Of a stretch of DNA of 64,000 nucleotides, positions 1 to 64,000 are shown piece after piece. The position numbers and the translations under genes were made by a program. Below the pieces are notes generated by a model. That model saw only the letters and a program-made list of their open reading frames with translations, was not told where the DNA came from and did not search any database. Numbering within the stretch: position 1 is the stretch's first letter; each line of letters starts with the position of its first letter. The DNA comes from Amorphochlora amoebiformis (lineage: Eukaryota; Cercozoa; Chlorarachniophyceae), in contig BAAHQB010000403.1 in the NCBI GenBank assembly GCA_054601695.1, positions 61,797-125,796 on the forward strand, written 5' to 3'.

Positions 1-598
1 CTTGAGATGGTTGTAGTTTTTTTGGTACATGTAGTGAATACTTTTGTAATATATCATCAAGATATCATATGATATGTGAAATTCACAAAAATTTCCAGAC
101 TGTAATGAACTAGCCCTCCGTCTAGTCAGTGCCGAACAAAAGTCGCCTCGTAGATATAATGTACAAACTCTGATCTGATCTGTCCAAAAACTAAAACTAC
201 TACGCCTGAGGCTAATCTAGCTAATGGATTACTGGGGTTGTACAGGTGATACTAGATATCACAAGTTGAATACTGGACTGTAATCATTATATCTAGTATA
301 TAGTATACACAAGAAAAATGCCTGAGATCAGCCATAGAGTCGATCGGTCAGTTAAATATCTAGTGTATATATATATCTAGATATATATATCTAGTATATA
401 TGCCTGAATATAATATAATATCCATCCATGATTTAAGAATCGAGTATAAATAACTAGTCACATATATAAATTAATAATTCCCAGAATTCGGTCAAATAAA
501 CTGCATACATCATATATCCTGATAGATATCTAGGATATCTAGATGATATGCCAGGTTTGCGATACCAGCATGCGTGTCTATATTCTAGACGGTAGAGT
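1..598. other. CTAG-rich 3' flank of the phytochelatin synthase gene
   Basis: Unique, AT-rich sequence just downstream of the minus-strand stop codon at 599-601. I see no coding frame. The tetranucleotide CTAG, often inside ATATCTAG or TCTAGA, occurs about 12 times in 600 bp where about 2 to 3 are expected. The only other stretch with this character is 31244-31819, which is also a 3' flank. A 3' UTR and terminator are probably included, but no polyadenylation site can be assigned. Confidence 0.5.
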
Positions 599-25824
<25,226 letters not shown>

Positions 25825-26323
25825 ATGGACGGAAGTCCTCAAAATTCGACCCACCTAAATCGGCTCGCTCACAATCTGCGCACCCCGTTGGTTTCAATCC
25901 AACAAGCCTTACGCATTTGTCTCAACTCAAACCAACTGCCTCCTAATCTTCGAGAGGTGAAAGAAACTTTCCGGGTTCGCAGAGTGACTATTAATTCATC
26001 TTGGTCGCAGGTCATCGAGAGTGCAAACACGGCGGCGGAATTTATGTCTCAAGCATGCTTGCTCATGCTCTCAAAATCTGGAAAGCTAGAACCCACGTTT
26101 TCTTTCACCCGAGTATCGCTTCTTGTGGGGAAGCTAAGGAGCATTTTATCCGGTATGGTTCACGAATCAATATCAGTGTTGTGTTTTGGTTATCATACTT
26201 ATTCTCACTTAGCTTTGGACTCCTCTACAGCGGTGGTCATCGAATATCAGTAAAATTTAAATTTTATAGCACTGAAATATTTTTACAAATACGTTACAAT
26301 ATATATGCATATATACATACATG

Positions 26324-26397
<74 letters not shown>

Positions 26398-26578
26398 TAT
26401 ACACATGTATGCCAATATAAACAACCACCATAGACACCTATCCCACTCAACATACAGAAACTTAGTTATGTTGTAATGTCATTCATTTAGGTTCAAGAAG
26501 GATAGAAAGGACTACAAGTTTTTAACCGATCCAACTTGGGTCCTTGAGGTCATACGTGGGCAATAGCACACATCTTTC

Positions 26579-26633
<55 letters not shown>

Positions 26634-26642
26634 ATATAATAT

Positions 26643-26675
<33 letters not shown>

Positions 26676-26800
26676 GAGAAATAAATGTATTTATTAATAA
26701 AATGTATTTTACTATTCTTTTCTACGGATTTACAATGTTAGGTTAAAAAGTAATATTATAAAAATATATATATATACATATAATATATATATATTTATAG

Positions 26801-26837
<37 letters not shown>

Positions 26838-27466
26838 GCACATTATTTATATATGTATATATATATATATATACACATACATATAATATATATAATATGC
26901 CCAGTAGATACTTTTGAATACATATTAAAATACATATTTGTATCTAAGTCTTTGTATCGTTCTCATTTTAGATCGCTACGAATTTCCTCACCAACGCCTG
27001 CAAATTCACACAAGAAGGTTAAAAAAACACTCTTCTCTTTCATCCTCCCTCCTCGTTCTCTCTCTTCCTCTCTATCACTTTAACCTGATATCCTCCTTGC
27101 TTAGGCTACATCAAAGCTGTCTTCACCTTAGATCATGAAAAGGACAAATCGGGCACCGTACTCAAATTTTCGGTAATATCTCACGAAATCGGCCCTTTTA
27201 GTGCAAGTAGTGAGGTTTATGAGGGGTTCTTGGATTTGAAGGGAGCGGTTCTCGGATTTAATTGGAAGCCCTCGCTTGATTTCGTATCTCGAATTCATCC
27301 ATCTCGTTTTGAAGGTTCATGACACTGGTCCGGGAGTTCCCGAGGAGAAGCGTGAGTCGATTTTCCAACCGTATGTGAGGATCAATCAGAGCACTTTTGG
27401 ATCTGGGTTGGGATTGTACGACTGTAAGGTGAGATATATCAATGTATTACTTATGTGTGTATAATG

Positions 27467-27497
<31 letters not shown>

Positions 27498-27563
27498 GTA
27501 TATATATATATATATATGTGTGTGTATGTATACATGGTATATACATTATAAAATATGGTACAT

Positions 27564-27610
<47 letters not shown>

Positions 27611-27637
27611 CACACATACATACACACACACACACAC

Positions 27638-27674
<37 letters not shown>

Positions 27675-28040
27675 AGCGTACAATACACTTGCTAAATGCG
27701 AAGAAATCCCATTCAGCAAACAGAAAGAATCAACAGAAGGAATCAAGAATCCTAACGCGTGACACGATCGCAACATAATATTAGAAGCGTTTAGGGAATA
27801 CATTAAAGGTCTCGGAATATCTCGAAAAATAAAAAGTCGCTATCCTGCGTGGTCTTGCCGACCAATGGTACAGGGGAGGAAGAACGTCCGACGCGATATC
27901 CCATATGAGATATGCGGATAACAGTTTCCGGATATCTTAATAAGGTCAAAAAGGATAAGCTTCCAAGGCGTGCAGATATGAACGGAGAGTAATTATAAAA
28001 TCTCTATGAATAAATAACATATATCTGTATATACGTATGC

Positions 28041-28071
<31 letters not shown>

Positions 28072-28627
28072 TATATGTATGTATGTATATGTATATATAC
28101 TACGTACATCAGCTGAAAACAGAGCGATTGAAAGGAAAAATCTTTGTCGAACGTAACCCCCATCACGAAACCGGAAGTATCTTCGGCATCGAGGTGTCAC
28201 ATATAACCCTACCCTAACCCCAAACCTAACCATATCATCAACCCTAACCCCAATCCTAACCCTGACGAACCCTAACCCCAACCCCAACCCTAACCCAAAC
28301 CCAAACCCTATCCTCGAGTGTTAGGGTGATCCTAACCCTAGCCCTAACCCTTACCGAGACCATAATCTTTGGCGTCTGCGGCTCTAACCTAACTTCAAAC
28401 CTAACCCTAAACCTAACCCTAACCCTAACCCAATAGCTAACCCTAACCCTAACCCCTTTAAGCTAACCCCATTTCTATCCCTTTTTTGGAGGTCGAGGTG
28501 ACCTCAGCCATAAAACAACCTTTAACTCTAATCCCTAACCCTAATCCCTAACCCTAACCCAAACCACTAAGCCTAACCCTAACCCTAACCCTAACCCTGA
28601 TCACTTATCTCATATATCCGAGAGATC

Positions 28628-28665
<38 letters not shown>

Positions 28666-28878
28666 CACATATACCAATATATATTTATACATATATACAT
28701 ATATATACCTATTTAAATACAAATATATATATATATATGTAATACATATATATATATATATATATACATACATATCTGTAATATATATATATATATATGT
28801 ATTTACATATACATTTAAATATATATATATATATATATATACGTATATAACATAGATATATATACATATATATGTATG

Positions 28879-28910
<32 letters not shown>

Positions 28911-29674
28911 CGTACACGTGTGTGTATGTATAAATACGTACATAAACACATATACACAGGCCAATCGCGGACAATACTGTACACATATGTATGTATATAT
29001 AGATATATTTATGAATATATTATATATATATATATACTTACATACATACATATATATATACATACATACATATTCAATCTACACATATACACATACGAAA
29101 ACTATATATACTTACATACATATATATTATATATATACACATACATACATATTCAATCTACACATATACACATACCAAAACACACACACACACACACACA
29201 CACATACACATACACACACATACATTCGTCCATCAGATTCCAGTCAGACGCGAATCCTACCCCACCCTCTCCTCACCCCCCTCTCCAACCCTGCCTTCCA
29301 CCCCCCCATCTGCGCTTTCGGCCTCACCCTCTCGCCCCCCCCCCCCTCCCTCTTCCCCCAAACGCGTGAGAGAGCGAACAATGAGAGAAAAATCAAAGAG
29401 AGAGAGGGATGTGGAAACCAAGACTCTACGCGAGAGGAGAGAAAAGAGGAGAAGGATGAGGAATTGCAGGGTGCTGATCGCGGAAGATAACACGTTACAG
29501 CTCAAGCTTATGGTAGGGGTTTGGGGGGGGGTCAGGGTTGGGGGAGGGAGGGGAAGGGGAGAAGAGGGAGGAGAGAGAGAGAAGAGAGAGAGGGAGAGAG
29601 AGAGGGAGAGAGAGGAGATGGAGAGGGGGGGATGGAGAGAGAAAAGGGGAGAGAGAATAGAGAGAGGAGAATAG

Positions 29675-29705
<31 letters not shown>

Positions 29706-30334
29706 ACACAGAGGGAATAAAATACACACACAAACATAGAGAAAAGAGAGATAGAAAGAGGGAGAAGAGAGAGAGAGAGCAAACATCTGACAAGGTGAGA
29801 AACGGAAAAATGACAACGACAACAACATCGGAGGGCCAAAAACCTGACCGAGTCATGTTACTTGATGAGAGACGAAATCCGACAACATGAGAGGCGAAAT
29901 CCGACAACATGAGAGGCGAAATCCGACAACATGAGAGGCGAAATCCGACAGCATGAGAGGCGAAATCTGACAGCATGAGAGGCGAAATCCGACAACATGA
30001 GAGGCGAAATCCGACAACATGAGAGGCGAAATCCGACAAAATGAGAGACGAAATCCGACAACAAGAGAGGCGAAATCCGACCACATGCTGACGAGTGATG
30101 TAACCTAATAGCTCCACCAAATGGAAAAGTTAGAGTGGAAAGTAACGGTTGCGTCCGATGGAGAGGAGGCCGTGAGGCTGTGCACGAAGGAGAGGTTTCA
30201 GATGCTAATCACCGATATTGGCCTGCCGAAACTTGACGGATTTCAAGTATCAACACGCTTAAGGGAGAATCAAGTCCAAACGTAATATATATGTGTAATA
30301 TTTATGTGTGTGTGTCTGTGTGTGTGTGTGTGTG

Positions 30335-30385
<51 letters not shown>

Positions 30386-30412
30386 GTCATATACATATAT
30401 ATATATATATAT

Positions 30413-30445
<33 letters not shown>

Positions 30446-30611
30446 TATTTACATACATACATACATATATTTATATATATATATACGTATACATATATAT
30501 ACATATATATATACGTTATATATCATATACATATACGTACATGGATATTACACGTATATATCATGTATATACATGCATCTAAATTGTCAACGTATTTAGG
30601 TACATACATAC

Positions 30612-30679
<68 letters not shown>

Positions 30680-30763
30680 GTATATATATATATACATATA
30701 TGTGTGTTGACTATAAGGACATAATATATATATACATAATATATTTGTAATATCTATGTACGC

Positions 30764-30826
<63 letters not shown>

Positions 30827-30987
30827 TATACACATATATACATGTATATACATATATGTATATATATGTGTGTGTGTGTAAATGTATATAATATATATAT
30901 TCGTATATCTGTACCTAAATAGATTGAGAGTTTACATACACTCTATACAACTAGATACATGCTATAAATCTATACATATATATATAC

Positions 30988-31023
<36 letters not shown>

Positions 31024-31243
31024 TATATATATATATATATGGATATAGATATAGATATAGATATATATTTACAACATATATGACATCAGATATATCGTCG
31101 GTATGTCCGCATCTCAAACTCGGTACACATCAGAAAAGATCCAAAGAGCAGGAATGAACGAGTTTCAGCTCAAACCACTGAAGCAGGAGACCCTTAGACA
31201 ATGCCTTGTGAGGGCTAACAACTACAATACGCCGAACATTTAG
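25825..31243 (+). CDS. Hybrid histidine kinase (DHp, HATPase_c, receiver)
   Basis: Exons: 25825-26249, 26491-26548, 26972-27017, 27105-27172, 27315-27428, 28113-28193, 29237-29512, 30112-30281, 31090-31243. All joins keep phase and give 463 residues ending NTPNI. H-box LAHNLRTPL with phospho-His 16; N-box NFLTNACKF (165-173); G1 DTGPG (202-206); F-box IFQPYVRI; G2 GSGLGL (228-233). A proline- and charge-rich linker (265-341) follows. The receiver has acidic E347/D348, phospho-Asp391 in ITDIGLP, S419 and K441 in LKPL. It should autophosphorylate and relay to its own receiver, for transfer to an HPt protein. No sensor domain is seen. ATG 25825 follows an in-frame TAG that also looks like an acceptor (CTCCGTAG|ATGG), so upstream sensor exons may be missing. 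Confidence 0.88.
28204..28605 (+). repeat. CCCTAA-type array in a kinase intron
   Basis: Degenerate CCCTAA repeats shortly after the donor of exon 28113-28193, inside intron 28194-29236. It contains unrelated GC-rich insertions (for example around 28490) and no 44-bp element. Confidence 0.9.
29513..30092 (+). repeat. GA tract and 22-bp minisatellite in a kinase intron
   Basis: A GA-rich tract at 29513-29800 starts at the donor. It is followed by about ten copies of a 22-bp unit (GAGAGGCGAAATCCGACAACAT) at about 29867-30085 with point variants. The receiver is split by this intron between LKLM and LHQME. Confidence 0.92.
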
Positions 31244-31819
31244 GCACATAGTTTATAGATTACGGATTAGACAATCTGAATACGTCATTTGTATTGTTAT
31301 AATTACTAGAATCTAGAGAATTAGTCACTCGGCGCGGCCCGCAGTCCGATGAATTACTCGTGTCAATTTATGTCAAAGTTCAAATTTGTCGGTTTCTACT
31401 ACTAGTGCTAGTTCTAGTACAATTATACGAGTTACGTCATGATTACTCAAATCTTAATCTCCAGATATCTAGTCTAGCTAGTTCGGTAAGGTATTACTAG
31501 TTACTTAGCGCTCATACATTTCTAGATATTGTATCGGACCATTGGTTACTACACTAGTGATAATCTAGTTGTATTAGATTGTAACTTAGCTTGTACGAAA
31601 GATGTTTGTTAAAAACACGTCTACGTGATCTAGAATATCCAAAATAAACCATAATGAAAATGTCTGTCATTCATGATAGCAGTAACTTCAATCTTCATAT
31701 AACTTCATCTTTACTTGTCTGCGTTTAATCTTGTTTACGATCCGTACGAACGCTGACTTGGTCCGACGCGCGCGCAGGAGTGTGATCTTTATACGACCAA
31801 AAAGACATAATTTATCCAT
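31244..31819. other. CTAG-rich spacer between convergent genes
   Basis: Unique sequence between the kinase stop (31241-31243) and the stop of the minus-strand gene (31820-31822). CTAG occurs about 13 times, roughly five times expectation. No coding frame is seen. Its composition matches 1-598. Confidence 0.55.
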
Positions 31820-38901
<7,082 letters not shown>

Positions 38902-39216
38902 GGCGTTCGAATGCTGCTTTGGTCGGGGGGGTCGGGTGGTTATTGGGTTTTGGTCGGAGAGTTCTGAGATATTTCTGGGAATTTTCTCGTCAGAGGGGAG
39001 GGGTTCGGGAGTTTCGGGAGTTTCGGGAGTTTCGGGAGTTTCGGGGTTTGGTTGCTGTTGGGTGTCTGTGGAAATTGAGGGATATTGTTGGTTGTGTATG
39101 TGGTTTGTATATATATATATATATATATATATATACTATATATATATACATATATACATATATATATATGTATTTATGTTGTATATATATATATATTATA
39201 TGCGTGTAATATAATG

Positions 39217-39269
<53 letters not shown>

Positions 39270-39355
39270 TTTGATATGTGCATCTACAAGTTTGTTTGTT
39301 CACTTATGTGGAATATGTGGTTGTATATATGTGTATATGTACACACACACACACA

Positions 39356-39386
<31 letters not shown>

Positions 39387-39460
39387 GTAATGTAATATAC
39401 ATGTATATGCATATATTCATGGGTATGTATACGATTATATGCAACTGTACACACACACAC

Positions 39461-39514
<54 letters not shown>

Positions 39515-39535
39515 TATATACGAAATATAATCTTC
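38902..39535. promoter_or_regulatory. Region between the channel gene stop and the unknown gene start
   Basis: GC-rich at 38902-39110, with four tandem GGGAGTTTC units (39007-39045), then (TA)n and (GT)n to 39535. No exon could be assigned. It probably holds the promoter and 5' UTR of the downstream minus-strand gene. Confidence 0.35.
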
Positions 39536-63304
<23,769 letters not shown>

Positions 63305-63639
63305 ATGCTGCTTGCCCTCCTCCTAGGTCTTTCCAGCACGCAGGCGAACCCTCAGGTGCCTATCCCGACTTCTGTGGCGGGAAACACTACCAGGTACTAC
63401 GTATCTCTCCAAAACAATGAGTATTATAGGGTTTGAGGGGCTAGAATGGGGTGTTTTTTTGGAAATTTTCGGGGGAGGAGGTCTCGCGGTGAGGGTCAAT
63501 TATGAAGCACCGAGTATCTATGACCATTCGATGAAGAGTGTATGTGTCGTGGTTGGTGTGATTTCGCCGTATGTCACGGTTCCCGGGAGGGAAACAGGTT
63601 TTGTGATTCTGTTATTATAAGAAAAAGGTGTTAGGATAT

Positions 63640-63706
<67 letters not shown>

Positions 63707-63727
63707 TTCTTACTACATTTGAGACTG

Positions 63728-63766
<39 letters not shown>

Positions 63767-63905
63767 TTCTTACTACATTTGAGACTGCTATTTTTTGGCT
63801 TCATTGCATTAAGTTTACTCATATATATATATATATATTATATATATATATATATAGCTCGATGAAGAAAGTCACGGTTCAGTACTCTGGAGCTGCTCCA
63901 GGTGT

Positions 63906-63939
<34 letters not shown>

Positions 63940-64000
63940 ATATGTATTCTTAGGCACTCACGGAATGATTCACCCTGTGATGGACCCTTCTTTCTCCTGG
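63305..64000 (+). CDS. Secreted protein of unknown function, 5' part of gene
   Basis: ATG 63305 starts a typical signal peptide (MLLALLLGLSSTQA). Exon 1 ends at AG|GTACTA (63393) or GA|GTATTA (63420). The next exons are 63494-63568 (VNYEAPSIYDHSMKSVCVV, donor CC|GTATGT), 63858-63901 (SMKKVTVQYSGAAP) and 63954 onward (THGMIHPVMDPSFSW), cut by the window end. Phases match throughout. The donor and acceptor after 63568 skip sequence duplicated at 63705-63733 and 63765-63793 (AGTTCTTACTACATTTGAGA). Similar SMK-V-V motifs in exons 2 and 3 may be beta-strand repeats. The family is not recognised. Confidence 0.55.

Overview
The window is nuclear DNA of an intron-rich, probably unicellular eukaryote. 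It combines a phytochelatin synthase, a TRPML (mucolipin)-type cation channel and a prokaryote-style hybrid histidine kinase, a mix that fits a protist better than a land plant or an animal. I cannot place the lineage further. The repeat background is TTAGGG-type, the commonest eukaryotic telomere motif, but here it lies inside introns and is not a chromosome end. Most long open frames in the window are (TA)n, (GA)n or telomere-type repeats and do not code. The real coding sequence is in islands of 25-280 bp between repeats. I read the islands by hand for AG|exon|GT boundaries. Within each model nearly all consecutive exons join with matching codon phase and no stop, which is the main support for the models. 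No transcript or database search was available.

Layout: (1) 599-24058, minus strand: phytochelatin synthase, about 22 exons and 600 residues, with Cys/His/Asp catalytic residues and an N-terminal hydrophobic segment. (2) 24059-25824: divergent intergenic region. (3) 25825-31243, plus strand: hybrid histidine kinase (DHp, HATPase, receiver), 9 exons, 463 residues. (4) 31244-31819: CTAG-rich spacer between convergent genes. (5) 31820-38901, minus strand: gene of unknown function, 9 exons, about 225 residues. (6) 39536-62234, minus strand: TRPML-like channel, about 30 exons and 550 residues. (7) 63305 to beyond 64000, plus strand: start of a gene for a secreted protein.

The introns are the unusual part. 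Many are (TA)n arrays that carry repeated partial copies of the neighbouring exon. Copies of an exon's 5' edge, with its acceptor, lie only upstream of it. Copies of its 3' edge, with its donor, lie only downstream. At least three channel introns consist almost wholly of CCCTAA repeats running up to the acceptor. A conserved element of about 44 bp sits in the telomere-type arrays, always in the same orientation relative to TTAGGG. A 446-bp element with 28-bp terminal inverted repeats (MITE-like) sits in a phytochelatin synthase intron. I see no link in function between the genes beyond their position: metal chelation, an endolysosomal-type channel, phosphorelay signalling and a secreted protein.
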